From Aquamicrobium aerolatum DSM 21857 (GTDB lineage Bacteria; Pseudomonadota; Alphaproteobacteria; Rhizobiales; Rhizobiaceae), in the NCBI RefSeq assembly GCF_900113935.1, contig NZ_FORF01000003.1:115084-179083 (forward strand): a stretch of 64,000 nt of DNA, given 5' to 3'. The translations under genes were made by a program, and so were the position numbers. The notes below the pieces were generated by a model. The model saw only the letters and a list, made by a program, of their open reading frames with translations, had not been told where the DNA came from and did not search any database. Shown one piece after another: positions 11,232-19,658 of the stretch. Within the stretch, counting starts at the first letter, position 1; each line of letters begins with the position of its first letter.

Positions 11232-12086
11232 TTACTGTCCGCCGCCCAGGGAATGGACGTAGACCGTCAGTTCCTTGACCGTCGTGTCGCCGAGGCGGGC
11301 CTGCCAGGCCGGCATGACGCCGTGGCGGGGCCTGCGGATCTGGCTGGCGATCTCTTCCTTCGAAGAACCATAGAGCCAGATCGCGTCGGTCAGGTCGGGT
11401 GCGCCGAAATCGACCCCGCCCTTGCCGGTTTCGCCGTGGCAGGCGGCACAATTGTCGGCAAAGATCTGCGTGCCGACCGGGTCGAGCTCGCCGCCCTGCG
11501 ACAGCGCCAGGACATAGCTGGTGACTGCGTTGACTTCGTCACGCGACAGCATGTCGCCGTAAGCCGGCATTTCCGAATAGCGCGTGTCGTCGTCGCCGTC
11601 GAAGCGGATGCCGTGCGCGATCGTGGTCCGGATCGCCTCGGGCGTGCCGCCCCACAGCCACTCGTCGTCGTTGAGGTTCGGATAGCCGGCCGAACCGGCT
11701 GCGCCCGAACCGTGGCACTGGACGCAGTTGACCTTGAACGCGGCGGCGCCGGCCGCCGTGGCGAACTGGCGCAGCGTGTCGTCGGCAAGGATCTCCTCGA
11801 CCGAAGCGGCAGCAACGGCGGCGACATAGTCGGACTTGGCGGTCTCGGCTGCGGCAAGCTCCTGCTTGACGTCGCCGCGGCTCGACCAGCCGATCATGCC
11901 GGAGGTTGCCGAGGTGATCATGGGCCAGGCCGGGAAGGCGATGGTGTAGATCACGGCCCAGACGATGGTGGCGTAGAAGGTATAGACCCACCAGCGCGGC
12001 ATCGGGTTGTCAAGTTCCTTGATCCCGTCCCACTCATGGCCAGTCGTGGCAATGCCGGAGACTTCGTCGATATCTTTCTCGCTCAT
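11232..12086 (-). CDS. ccoP: cbb3 oxidase diheme subunit CcoP
   Basis: The 284-residue subunit has an N-terminal helix (after DNPMPRWWVYTFY) anchoring it in the membrane, then two cytochrome c domains with heme motifs CVQCH and CAACH and later methionines as axial ligands. It passes electrons from the bc1 complex or soluble cytochromes to CcoO. The start MSEKDIDEVSG at 12086 is 1 base after the ccoQ stop; upstream in-frame sequence overlaps ccoQ and is not expected in the family. It is the last gene of ccoNOQP. Confidence 0.96.
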   Translation of the reverse strand: MSEKDIDEVSGIATTGHEWDGIKELDNPMPRWWVYTFYATIVWAVIYTIAFPAWPMITSATSGMIGWSSRGDVKQELAAAETAKSDYVAAVAAASVEEILADDTLRQFATAAGAAAFKVNCVQCHGSGAAGSAGYPNLNDDEWLWGGTPEAIRTTIAHGIRFDGDDDTRYSEMPAYGDMLSRDEVNAVTSYVLALSQGGELDPVGTQIFADNCAACHGETGKGGVDFGAPDLTDAIWLYGSSKEEIASQIRRPRHGVMPAWQARLGDTTVKELTVYVHSLGGGQ

Positions 12087-12087
12087 C

Positions 12088-12240
12088 TCAATCGTCCTCG
12101 AGAGGGATACGTGCCACCTGTTCGGCGATCTTCTTGCTACCGGGGCGGAAGGCAAACACCACCACCCCGATGAAGAAGACCGTCATGCCCGCCAGCGCCC
12201 AGGAATCGGCGAATTCGCGCATTGCGGTGTAGGTTTCCAT
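12088..12240 (-). CDS. ccoQ: cbb3 oxidase subunit CcoQ
   Basis: A 50-codon gene starts METYTAMREF, has one membrane helix (about residues 14-30, SWALAGMTVFFIGVVVFAF) and continues with FRPGSKK and an acidic tail. Size, topology and position between ccoO and ccoP match CcoQ (FixQ), which stabilises the oxidase complex. The stop lies 1 base from the ccoP start and the ATG is 12 bases from the ccoO stop. Confidence 0.93.
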   Translation of the reverse strand: METYTAMREFADSWALAGMTVFFIGVVVFAFRPGSKKIAEQVARIPLEDD

Positions 12241-12252
12241 GATCAGCGCTCC

Positions 12253-12984
12253 TTAGCGGTAGCCGGCAGCGTCGTCGTAGGTCGAGAAATCGACCAGCGT
12301 GCCGAGCATCTGCAGGTAGGCAACGAGCGCGTCCATTTCGGTCAGCCGCGACGGATCGCCGTCGAAATCGCCGACCTTGGCCTTGGGATAGCGCGCCAGA
12401 AGTTCGCTGGTGTCGGCATCCGGATCGGCCTGGGCCTGAATGTCGGCAACCGCGTTCTGCACCATTTCCTCGGTGTAGGGGACGCCGACGCGCTGGTTGG
12501 CGATGAGGTGCGTTTCGAAATTGCGCACGTCGAGGTTCTTGTTGGCGAGGAACGCATAGCTCGGCATGACCGATTCCGGCACCACCGAGCGTGGCTCGAT
12601 GAGGTGCTGGACGTGCCATTCATTCGAGTAGCGCTCGCCGACGCGGGCCAGATCCGGCCCGGTGCGCTTTGATCCCCACTGGAAGGGATGGTCGTACATC
12701 GACTCGGCCGCCAGGCTGTAATGGCCATAGCGCTCGACCTCGTCGCGGAAGGGGCGGATCATCTGCGAATGGCAGGTGTAGCAGCCTTCACGCACATAGA
12801 TGTTGCGCCCCGCCAGCTCCAGCGGCGAGTAGGGCCGCATGCCGTCTACCTTCTCGATGGTGTTCTCGAGGTAGAACAGCGGCGCGATCTCGACGATACC
12901 GCCGATCGAGACCACGAAGAGCGATCCGACGAAAAGCAGCGTGGCGTTCTTTTCGATAATCCTGTGCTTGTCCAAAAGGGACAT
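12253..12984 (-). CDS. ccoO: cbb3 oxidase monoheme subunit CcoO
   Basis: The 243-residue protein has an N-terminal anchor helix (about residues 15-38) and one c-type heme site, CYTCH, in the typical [15 protein letters not shown] context. It relays electrons from CcoP to the heme-copper subunit CcoN. It begins 10 bases after the ccoN stop and lies in the same operon. No residues typical of the family appear to be missing. Confidence 0.96.
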   Translation of the reverse strand: MSLLDKHRIIEKNATLLFVGSLFVVSIGGIVEIAPLFYLENTIEKVDGMRPYSPLELAGRNIYVREGCYTCHSQMIRPFRDEVERYGHYSLAAESMYDHPFQWGSKRTGPDLARVGERYSNEWHVQHLIEPRSVVPESVMPSYAFLANKNLDVRNFETHLIANQRVGVPYTEEMVQNAVADIQAQADPDADTSELLARYPKAKVGDFDGDPSRLTEMDALVAYLQMLGTLVDFSTYDDAAGYR

Positions 12985-12994
12985 GATCGAACTC

Positions 12995-14617
12995 CTATTC
13001 CGCCGGCTGCAGGGCAGGGCGCGCAGTTGCGACCTTACCGCCGATTGGATCTTCCTCGCGCTCGTGCCCGAGGATGGTTCTGGTGAGGTTGTAGGCCATG
13101 ATCAGGGCACCCAGCAGGAACATCGCCCCGCCAGCAGCACGCATCACATAATAGGGGAACATGGCCGCGACCGTTTCCGCGAAGGAATAGACCAGGAAGC
13201 CCTGGCTGTCGTATTCGCGCCACATCAGCCCCTGCATGATGCCCGACACCCACATGGTTGCCGCGTAGATCACGATGCCGACCATGGCGAGCCAGAAGTG
13301 CCAGATCACCAGACGCTGCGAATAAAGCTTCTCCCGGTTCCACAGACGCGGGACCATGAAGTAGAGCGCGGCGAAGGTGATGAGGCCGTTCCAGCCCAGT
13401 GCGCCGGAGTGCACGTGGCCAATCGTCCAGTCGGTGTAGTGCGACAGCGAGTTGACCGCCTTGATGGACATCATCGGGCCTTCGAACGTCGCCATGCCAT
13501 AGAACGCGATGGCAGCAACCATCATGCGGATGACAGGGTCGGTACGGATCTTGTCCCATGCGCCCGAGAGCGTCATCAGGCCGTTGATCATGCCACCCCA
13601 GGACGGCATCCACAGCATGATCGAGAACACCATGCCCAGCGTCTGCGCCCAGTCGGGCAGAGCGGTGTAGTGCAGGTGGTGGGGACCAGCCCAGATGTAG
13701 AGGAAGATCAGCGCCCAGAAGTGGATGATCGACAGGCGGTAGGAATAGACCGGACGCTCGGCCTGCTTTGGCACGAAGTAGTACATCATGCCCAGGAAGC
13801 CTGCGGTGAGGAAGAAGCCGACCGCGTTATGGCCGTACCACCACTGGGTCAGCGCGTCCTGCACGCCGGCAAACAGCGAATAGGACTGCGAGCCGAGGAA
13901 GGAGTGCGGCATCGCCAGATTGTTGACGATGTGCAGCATCGCGATGGTGACGATGAAGGCAAGATAGAACCAGTTGGCCACATAGATATGCGGCTCCTTG
14001 CGCTTCAGGATCGTGCCCATGAAGACGACGAGATAGGCGACCCAGACGATGGTCAGCCAGATGTCGACATACCATTCCGGCTCGGCATATTCCTTCGACT
14101 GGGTGATGCCGAGGAGATAGCCCGTGGCTGCCATGACGAGGAACAGCTGGTAGCCCCAGAACACGAACCAGGCCAGATCGCCGCCGAAGAGGCGCGCCCG
14201 GCAGGTACGCTGGACCACATAGAACGAGGTCGCGATCAGCGCGTTGCCGCAGAAGGCGAAGATCACCGCCGACGTGTGCAACGGGCGGGTGCGGCCGAAA
14301 TTGAACCAGGGTTCGATGTTGAGGTCCGGAAACGCCAGCTGCAGCGCCACAATGACACCGACAAGAAAGCCGACGACACCCCAGAACATGGTGGCGATCG
14401 CGCCATAGCGGATGACATCGTCCATATAGGATGAATTGTCGTGTGCTGGCGCCGGCACGAAGGCGGTCCTTCGCATCAGCAGGACGCCGAAGGCGGCCAC
14501 CGTGAAGAACAGCACCCACATGTGCTGTCGGAATGGCTCATCGACGCCCATTGCGGCGCCGATGAGGGCGAGGAAGGCCAAGACCCCCACGCCAGTTAGT
14601 TCTGCTCCGTATCTCAT
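12995..14617 (-). CDS. ccoN: cbb3 oxidase catalytic subunit CcoN
   Basis: The 540-residue heme-copper subunit has about 12 membrane helices. Metal ligands are visible: the low-spin heme histidine in RPLHTS, the CuB histidine in [10 protein letters not shown], the HH pair in AGPHHLHY, and the heme histidines in GHVHSGALG; the catalytic tyrosine of this family is expected in [10 protein letters not shown]. It reduces oxygen to water with high affinity. The start MRYGAEL at 14617 fits the family length; a start at 14662 would add residues close to the promoter. An FNR box lies 101 bases upstream. Confidence 0.96.
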   Translation of the reverse strand: MRYGAELTGVGVLAFLALIGAAMGVDEPFRQHMWVLFFTVAAFGVLLMRRTAFVPAPAHDNSSYMDDVIRYGAIATMFWGVVGFLVGVIVALQLAFPDLNIEPWFNFGRTRPLHTSAVIFAFCGNALIATSFYVVQRTCRARLFGGDLAWFVFWGYQLFLVMAATGYLLGITQSKEYAEPEWYVDIWLTIVWVAYLVVFMGTILKRKEPHIYVANWFYLAFIVTIAMLHIVNNLAMPHSFLGSQSYSLFAGVQDALTQWWYGHNAVGFFLTAGFLGMMYYFVPKQAERPVYSYRLSIIHFWALIFLYIWAGPHHLHYTALPDWAQTLGMVFSIMLWMPSWGGMINGLMTLSGAWDKIRTDPVIRMMVAAIAFYGMATFEGPMMSIKAVNSLSHYTDWTIGHVHSGALGWNGLITFAALYFMVPRLWNREKLYSQRLVIWHFWLAMVGIVIYAATMWVSGIMQGLMWREYDSQGFLVYSFAETVAAMFPYYVMRAAGGAMFLLGALIMAYNLTRTILGHEREEDPIGGKVATARPALQPAE

Positions 14618-14717
14618 TCTCAGACCCCCGGTCGGCAGGATGACCATTGCGGATGCCGCCACGCAGGCGGCGGCACCCCATTACCTATGCCATTCCCCCG
14701 CGGCGCGATCTCCTGCC

Positions 14718-14731
14718 TTGATCCAGGTCAA
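14718..14731. promoter_or_regulatory. FNR/FixK box between ccoN and the hemerythrin-like gene
   Basis: TTGATccagGTCAA fits TTGAY-N4-RTCAA fully. At the class II distance it would set starts near 14683 for ccoN (minus) and near 14766 for the gene at 14794 (plus), so one site can serve both. Confidence 0.87.
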
Positions 14732-14793
14732 GAGTCTGGGCCGTGGGTTGGATCATTGTGCCGCTGGTTCGCCGACAAGTGGAGGATTTGGGG

Positions 14794-15312
14794 GTGGAAG
14801 TGGGGTCTCGTTCAGAATGTGTTGCCGGATGCCAGCCGGTCGATTGTCCGATCCAGCTGGCCTGCGATGACGATGGCGCGCCCGCCTGCGCGCAGGTCAA
14901 GCGCAGCCACGGGCGCATTCTGCAGCTATGCGATGTTCTGGAGGAGATCGCGGACGCACTGCCGGGCCGGGTCGATCGGGGCCAGTGCCGCATCGTCGGC
15001 GACATGCTGATGCCGCTCCTGCGCTATGGCCATGATTATGAAGAACAGCACTTCTTTCCCGCCTATGAGAGGGGCGAGGCCGAACCCGGAAGCCGGGCGC
15101 AGACGATCCGCAGACTGAAGGGCGAGCACATGGCCGATGAGGGCGCGGCGCAGGATGTCGCCGATGCGCTGTCAGCGCTGGGCGATGGCGCGCCGGTGAC
15201 GAATGCGGAAGCGCTCGGCTTTATGCTGCGCGCCTTCTTCGAGGCGCAGCGCCGGCATGTCGCCTTCGAGCAGGAACATCTCTTGCCGCTGGTGGTACGC
15301 CGGGCGATCTAG
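14794..15312 (+). CDS. Hemerythrin-like (HHE domain) protein with cysteine-rich N-terminus
   Basis: From the GTG at 14794 (GGAGG at 14781-14785, spacing 8) the product is 172 residues. It has candidate diiron ligands in order: H39 (SHGR), H80 with E84 (GHDYEEQHFFP), H112 (KGEHMADE) and H155/E159 (RRHVAFEQEH), which fits a hemerythrin four-helix bundle. The first 65 residues contain seven cysteines (9, 13, 18, 24, 32, 46, 65), unusual for a simple HHE protein. Such proteins bind oxygen or NO or repair iron-sulfur clusters; which applies here cannot be told. It shares an FNR box with ccoN. A longer GTG start at 14743 would precede the predicted transcription start. Confidence 0.75.
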   Translation: MEVGSRSECVAGCQPVDCPIQLACDDDGAPACAQVKRSHGRILQLCDVLEEIADALPGRVDRGQCRIVGDMLMPLLRYGHDYEEQHFFPAYERGEAEPGSRAQTIRRLKGEHMADEGAAQDVADALSALGDGAPVTNAEALGFMLRAFFEAQRRHVAFEQEHLLPLVVRRAI

Positions 15313-15322
15313 AGGAAAGCGC

Positions 15323-16075
15323 TCAGTCGCCGGCGCGACCGGCCAGCCGCACGACATTCTCGATGGTGATGCGGCGGTTGTTCTCGATGCGGATGATGCC
15401 GTCGATGCGCAGCTTGGTCAGCTGGCGGCTGACCGTCTCGATCGTCAGGCCAAGAAAATCGGCGATGTCGGAGCGGGTCAGCGGCAGGTCGAACGAGGCA
15501 GTTTCCCCGGCGCCCGCCGCGCGCGGCGCGATGTTGCGCGCGATCATCAGAAGGAAGCTGGCGATCTTTTCGGCGGCGGTCTTGCGTCCGAGCGTGACCA
15601 TCCATTCGCGCGCGTCATCGAGCTCATCGAGCGCCTGGCGCAGAAGCCGGTTTTCCAGCTGCGGCTGTTCGCGCATCATTCGCTCGACGGTGCTTTTCGG
15701 GAACGAGCACAAGGACACGGTGGTCGCCGCCGAGGCGCCGATGGTGCTTTCCTCGCGGAATGGACGTCCGAGAAAATCGGGCGCAAATTGCAGGCCGACG
15801 ATCTGCTGGCGTCCGTCCGGCAACGTCTTGGTCAGCTTGACGACACCTGACAGCACATTGCTGTAGCTTTCGACGCGCTCGGCATCGCCGATCAGTTCCG
15901 CGCCCTCTTCGATCACCTGCAAGTGCGACGCGCGGGCCAGTTCGGCCAGCTGCTCGCCGTCCAGCGCCCCGCAGACTCCGCGGTGGCGGGCCTCGCATGC
16001 GGTGCACAGAGCAGGCGGACTGTCGGATTGTGGGCGCAATGCTCGCTCGTCGTCGTTCGGCCGGCTCGCCGGCAT
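15323..16075 (-). CDS. fnrN: FNR-type oxygen-sensing transcription regulator
   Basis: The 250-residue Crp/Fnr protein has the four cluster cysteines at residues 24, 27, 35 (C-x2-C-x7-C) and 123, so it should carry an oxygen-labile 4Fe-4S cluster, unlike cysteine-less FixK. A cyclic-nucleotide-like beta-roll and dimer helix precede a helix-turn-helix whose recognition helix, ETVSRQL, has the E..SR residues that read TTGAT. It is the likely activator of the three nearby boxes. The start is uncertain: ATG 16075, GTG 16093 and ATG 16111 all lack a ribosome site. The last overlaps the FNR box, and 16075 coincides with the transcription start predicted from that box. Confidence 0.92.
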   Translation of the reverse strand: MPASRPNDDERALRPQSDSPPALCTACEARHRGVCGALDGEQLAELARASHLQVIEEGAELIGDAERVESYSNVLSGVVKLTKTLPDGRQQIVGLQFAPDFLGRPFREESTIGASAATTVSLCSFPKSTVERMMREQPQLENRLLRQALDELDDAREWMVTLGRKTAAEKIASFLLMIARNIAPRAAGAGETASFDLPLTRSDIADFLGLTIETVSRQLTKLRIDGIIRIENNRRITIENVVRLAGRAGD

Positions 16076-16110
16076 CCGGAATGAATAGGTCACTATCCCC
16101 GCAAACGCCA

Positions 16111-16124
16111 TTGATTCAAGTCAA
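16111..16124. promoter_or_regulatory. FNR/FixK box between fnrN and hemN
   Basis: TTGATtcaaGTCAA matches TTGAY-N4-RTCAA fully. The centre at 16117.5 predicts a start near 16159 for hemN, 21 bases before its ATG, and near 16076 for fnrN, directly at its ATG. Confidence 0.88.
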
Positions 16125-16179
16125 CGCGGCGTGTGTGCGACTGCGCGACACAGGCCAATGGAGAGAATGGAGACGTCTC

Positions 16180-17505
16180 ATGAGTGCCGATACAGCGCCG
16201 CGTTATACCAGTTATCCTACCGCCCCGCACTTTCATTCTGATGTCGACGGCGCGACCGTCGAAGGCTGGCTCGCCGCCATCGGTGAGGGCGAGCGGCTGT
16301 CGCTTTACGTCCATGTGCCGTTCTGCGACCGGCTGTGCTGGTTCTGCGCCTGCCACACCAAGCAGACGTTGCGCTATGAGCCGGTGGCCGAGTTCGTGGC
16401 GGCACTGATGGCCGAGATCGAGCTGGTCGGACGACTGACCGACAAGCGCGGCAAGGTCGCGGCGCTGCATTTTGGCGGCGGCTCGCCGACGATGCTGAAG
16501 CCGGAACATCTGCATCAGGTGATGGGCGCGCTGCGCGGCCATTTCGACTTTCTGCCCGACGCCGAGATCAGCGTCGAGATCGATCCCAACGATATCGACG
16601 AGGCAAAGCTCGATGCGCTGGCTGAAGTCGGGCTGACGCGGGCGAGCCTTGGCATCCAGGATTTCGACCCGCAGGTGCAAAAGGCGATCAACCGCGAGCA
16701 GAGCTTTGCCGATACCAAATGGGTGGTCGATGGCTTGCGCGCCCGCGGCGTGCGCTCGGTCAATCTCGACGTGCTCTACGGCCTGCCGCACCAGACGCAG
16801 GAGAGCGTCGCGGCCACGATGGCGCAGGTGCTGTCGCTGCGGCCCGACCGCATCGCGCTGTTCGGCTATGCCCATGTGCCGTGGTTCAAGAAGCACCAGA
16901 CGATGATCGACGAGGCAGCGCTTCCGGGGGCTGATGAGCGGCTGATCCAGTCGCAGGTGGCGGCGCGCATCGTCGCCGAAGCCGGCTACGATATCATCGG
17001 TCTCGACCATTTTGCGCTGCCGACCGACACGCTGGCAAAAGCGGCGCGCGCGGGTAAGTTGCGGCGCAATTTTCAGGGCTACACCGACGATCTGTGCGAG
17101 ACACTGATCGGGTTTGGACCGTCCTCGGTGAGCCGCTACCGTCAGGGCCATGCGCAGAACATTCCGGCGACCGGCGAATATCAGCGTCAGGTCAGGGCAG
17201 GAACGCTGCCGACGGCGCGCGGCATCGTCTTTACCGATGAAGACAGGTTGCGCGGCTGGGTGATCGAGAAGCTGATGTGCGATTTCAGTTTTTCGGGAAG
17301 GCAAGCGCTGGAGCTGTTTGGCGCGGCGGCCCGCAAGGTGCTGGCGGAAGCTGCCGTGGTCAGCCAGGACGAAGCGCCCATGCTGGTGCGCGAGGGCGAT
17401 TTGTTCGTGGTGCCGGAACAGCATCGCGTGCTGGTGCGTGTGGTGGCGGCGCGCTTTGATCCCTATTTTTCGAAAGGGACCGCGCGCCATTCGGCGGCGG
17501 TCTGA
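16180..17505 (+). CDS. hemN: Oxygen-independent coproporphyrinogen III dehydrogenase
   Basis: The 441-residue radical SAM enzyme converts coproporphyrinogen III to protoporphyrinogen IX without oxygen, supplying heme when HemF cannot work. The motif PRYTSYPTAPHF near the N-terminus, the cluster motif CDRLCWFC (CxxxCxxC), the SAM-binding HFGGGSPT and the C-terminal HemN domain are all present. ATG 16180 has GGAGA about 6 bases upstream. The N-terminus before PRYTSYPTA is only about 7 residues, a little shorter than usual, but longer in-frame options run into the FNR promoter region. FNR control ties it to fnrN and cco. Confidence 0.93.
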   Translation: MSADTAPRYTSYPTAPHFHSDVDGATVEGWLAAIGEGERLSLYVHVPFCDRLCWFCACHTKQTLRYEPVAEFVAALMAEIELVGRLTDKRGKVAALHFGGGSPTMLKPEHLHQVMGALRGHFDFLPDAEISVEIDPNDIDEAKLDALAEVGLTRASLGIQDFDPQVQKAINREQSFADTKWVVDGLRARGVRSVNLDVLYGLPHQTQESVAATMAQVLSLRPDRIALFGYAHVPWFKKHQTMIDEAALPGADERLIQSQVAARIVAEAGYDIIGLDHFALPTDTLAKAARAGKLRRNFQGYTDDLCETLIGFGPSSVSRYRQGHAQNIPATGEYQRQVRAGTLPTARGIVFTDEDRLRGWVIEKLMCDFSFSGRQALELFGAAARKVLAEAAVVSQDEAPMLVREGDLFVVPEQHRVLVRVVAARFDPYFSKGTARHSAAV

Positions 17506-17575
17506 GTGTTGGAGCACGTCCGCTTTCTTTGAACCGCGCACGTGCTCCATCTTTTCAGGCAATGCCGGACGCTGT

Positions 17576-17881
17576 TCAGCGCTTGCGCACGAACTCGGTA
17601 CGCAGGACGAGGCCCTTGATGGCGTCGAACTTGCAGTCGATCTCTTCCGGGTTGTCGGTCAGCCGGATCGACTTGATCAGCGTGCCCTGCTTGATCGTCT
17701 GGCCGGCGCCCTTGACCTTGAGATCCTTGATCAGGACGACGGAATCGCCATCGGCCAGCAGCGCGCCTGATGCGTCGCGCACCTCGATGGTGTTGGCAGC
17801 TGCATTGCGGGCGGCGATTTCAGACGCCGGCAGCCATTCGCCGGATACCTCGTCGTAGATATATTCGTCGTCATCAGCCAT
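17576..17881 (-). CDS. YjdM/PhnA-like protein without a zinc ribbon
   Basis: The 101-residue protein matches the C-terminal domain of the YjdM (old name PhnA) family: GALLADGDSVVLIKDL, KVKGAGQTIKQGT, KSIRLTD and a terminal FVRKR. The N-terminal zinc ribbon with CxxC pairs found in many members is missing; instead there is an acidic stretch, MADDDEYIYDE. The function of the family is unclear despite the alkylphosphonate label, and there are no phn genes nearby. ATG 17881 has GGAG 6 bases upstream, better than the in-frame ATGs at 17887 and 17893. It converges with hemN. Confidence 0.8.
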   Translation of the reverse strand: MADDDEYIYDEVSGEWLPASEIAARNAAANTIEVRDASGALLADGDSVVLIKDLKVKGAGQTIKQGTLIKSIRLTDNPEEIDCKFDAIKGLVLRTEFVRKR

Positions 17882-17992
17882 GATCATCTCCATTTATGCA
17901 GGGGCGCTCCGTTTGAGCGGGGTGATGAGGCTCCCTAACCCGCCCGACGCGGGATCGCAAATCTGCGCCGATTGCGGACAGAAAGGCTGAAT

Positions 17993-18790
17993 ATGCGATT
18001 TTTCGATTTCAGTTCGTGGCACGGGGTGATGACCACGGTGCTGGGCTTTGCGCTGTTCATGGTGCTGGGCATGGGCGTGCGGGTCTTGATGATGATGACG
18101 GTTCAGCAGCGCCAGCAGAAGATGAACCGGCAGATCAACGAACGGCTGCGCACCTTGATGGCGGCCTACAAGGTGCTCGGTGGCTCGTTTACCGGCAAGC
18201 TGCAGATCGATCCGCGCTCGCGGCGCAAATACCGTGAAGCAATGATGCAGGGGGCGGGGGCAGGCGAGGCGGCGGTGGCCGATCCGGGCACGCTGGTGCC
18301 GGAGGATGCGGTGACAAGCGAACAGGTGACCATCGTTGCGCCGGAGCCGGGTGCGACGGGGGAAGCCGGACTGCCGCAGGTCGTCATCGAGCGGCGCATC
18401 CAGATGCGCGATGCGGTGGAAGCGGCGCTGTCCGACGTGCTTTTGCTCGGCACCGAAGAGCATGTGCGGCTGGCCAGCGTTGCGGCGGCGCAGCTGGCGG
18501 CGGGACATCCGATCCAGACCGCAGAGCTGGTGGTGGCGCTGCGGGCCTATATCCGCAAGGCGCTGGGTCTTGAGATCATCCCCGACGATGTGCTGATCCC
18601 GGCGCAGGGGCCGACGCGGCCTTCCGCCGCCAGCGCCGGACGCGGCGGCAAGGGCGAGGGAGAGCGCGGCAGGGAGGGCGGTGCCGGCGGCATGGGAGGT
18701 GGCATGGGGGGTGGCGGTATGGGCGGCGGTGGCATGGGTATGGGCATGGGAATGGGGATGGGCGCGCGCCGGCTGGGCGACGACAGCTGA
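17993..18790 (+). CDS. Membrane-anchored protein with Gly/Met-rich tail, function unknown
   Basis: I do not recognise this 265-residue protein. One membrane helix (about residues 12-34, GVMTTVLGFALFMVLGMGV) is followed by a basic, probably helical cytoplasmic region (QQRQQKMNRQINERLRTLM), a variable linker, a second helical block (about 130-200), and a tail made almost only of glycine and methionine with GGGM and GM repeats (about residues 230-255). AAGG precedes the ATG by 7 bases. It stands alone between a yjdM-like gene and rplU. Low-complexity tails of this type are seen in metal-binding or phase-separating proteins, but nothing here proves either. Confidence 0.65.
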   Translation: MRFFDFSSWHGVMTTVLGFALFMVLGMGVRVLMMMTVQQRQQKMNRQINERLRTLMAAYKVLGGSFTGKLQIDPRSRRKYREAMMQGAGAGEAAVADPGTLVPEDAVTSEQVTIVAPEPGATGEAGLPQVVIERRIQMRDAVEAALSDVLLLGTEEHVRLASVAAAQLAAGHPIQTAELVVALRAYIRKALGLEIIPDDVLIPAQGPTRPSAASAGRGGKGEGERGREGGAGGMGGGMGGGGMGGGGMGMGMGMGMGARRLGDDS

Positions 18791-18969
18791 GCCGTGGCTC
18801 GGCAGGCGCGAAATCGTAAAGATTGACGCACCCTGTTTGTTGACTCTGTTGACCACCTCCTGTAACGGGAGGCCAAATCCGGTGCGAGTTTGCTTGCGCC
18901 GGTCGTTTCGTGTGCTGTCGGACAACCGATCAGCGCGCAAGATGGACAATCAGTCGACTGGATAAAAAG

Positions 18970-19001
18970 CCGGCTGGTCGCGCAAGCGACCGCAAAGCCG
19001 G
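18970..19001 (+). promoter_or_regulatory. rplU leader hairpin
   Basis: The 234-base gap before rplU ends with a two-part hairpin: outer stem CCGGC/GCCGG (18970-18974 with 18997-19001) and inner stem GGTCGC/GCGACC closed by a GCAA tetraloop (18982-18985). It sits just upstream of the ribosome site and could be an autoregulatory leader for L21. A second small stem, CCTCC/GGAGG, lies near 18857-18873. No other gene is seen in the gap. Confidence 0.4.
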
Positions 19002-19024
19002 ACCGAACAGCGAAAGGCAAAAAA

Positions 19025-19630
19025 ATGTTCGCAGTCATCAAAACTGGCGGTAAGCAGTATCGCGTCGCCGCTGACGATGTGTTGAAGATCGAGAAGGTTG
19101 CCGGCGAAGTCGGCGAGATCGTCACCCTGGGTGAAGTTCTTGCATTCGGCGAAGGCGCAGACGTGACCATTGGTGCTCCGTTTGTCGACGGCGCTTCGGT
19201 TGCTGTTGAAGTCGTCGAGCAGGGCAAGGCCAAGACGGTCATCGCGTTCAAGAAGCGCCGCCGTCAGAACTCGCGCCGCAAGCGCGGTCATCGCCAGGAA
19301 CTGACGACGATCCGCATCTCGGAAATCCTCACCGGCGGTGCCAAGCCTTCCAAGGCAGCAGCCCCGAAGAAGGAAATCGTCGACGACGTGTCGCTGATCT
19401 CGGGCGTCGGCCCGGTGCTCAAGGGCAAGCTCGCCGAAGCAGGCATCACCTCGCTGGCGCAGATTTCGACCTTGAAGAAGAAGGACATCGCGAAGCTCGA
19501 CGAAGAGCTGTCGCTGGGTGGCCGTATCGTTCGCGAAGAGTGGGTTGCACAGGCCAAGGAATTGCTGGCCGGCAAGGCACCGCGCGCCAAGGTCGATCAG
19601 GCAGCTGCAGCTGCAGCTGACGCCGAGTAA
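19025..19630 (+). CDS. rplU: 50S ribosomal protein L21 with C-terminal extension
   Basis: Residues 1 to about 105 are a normal bacterial L21 ([14 protein letters not shown] at the start, [14 protein letters not shown] in the basic RNA-binding loop). A further 95 residues follow, including a helix-hairpin-helix-like segment, [17 protein letters not shown], and an Ala/Lys-rich tail, giving 201 residues against about 103 in E. coli. Similar extensions occur in rhizobial L21, as I recall. The start is fixed by the family N-terminus and AAAGG about 7 bases upstream; earlier in-frame codons lie in the leader. It is co-transcribed with rpmA, 28 bases downstream. Confidence 0.94.
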   Translation: MFAVIKTGGKQYRVAADDVLKIEKVAGEVGEIVTLGEVLAFGEGADVTIGAPFVDGASVAVEVVEQGKAKTVIAFKKRRRQNSRRKRGHRQELTTIRISEILTGGAKPSKAAAPKKEIVDDVSLISGVGPVLKGKLAEAGITSLAQISTLKKKDIAKLDEELSLGGRIVREEWVAQAKELLAGKAPRAKVDQAAAAAADAE

Positions 19631-19658
19631 GAAATTCAGGAACTGAAGGAGAACTCCC

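Noticed and set aside
12941-14434. 497-codon plus-strand frame opposite ccoN and ccoO
   Set aside because: The minus-strand frames encode complete cbb3 subunits with all metal ligands; the opposite frame is compositionally biased and has no motif.
16093-17562. 489-codon minus-strand frame opposite hemN
   Set aside because: hemN on the plus strand has full radical SAM motifs; the other frame is a shadow.
18655-18780. Gly/Met codon repeats taken as a DNA tandem repeat or CRISPR-like array
   Set aside because: The repeats are in frame with a good gene, are short and irregular, and have no spacers.
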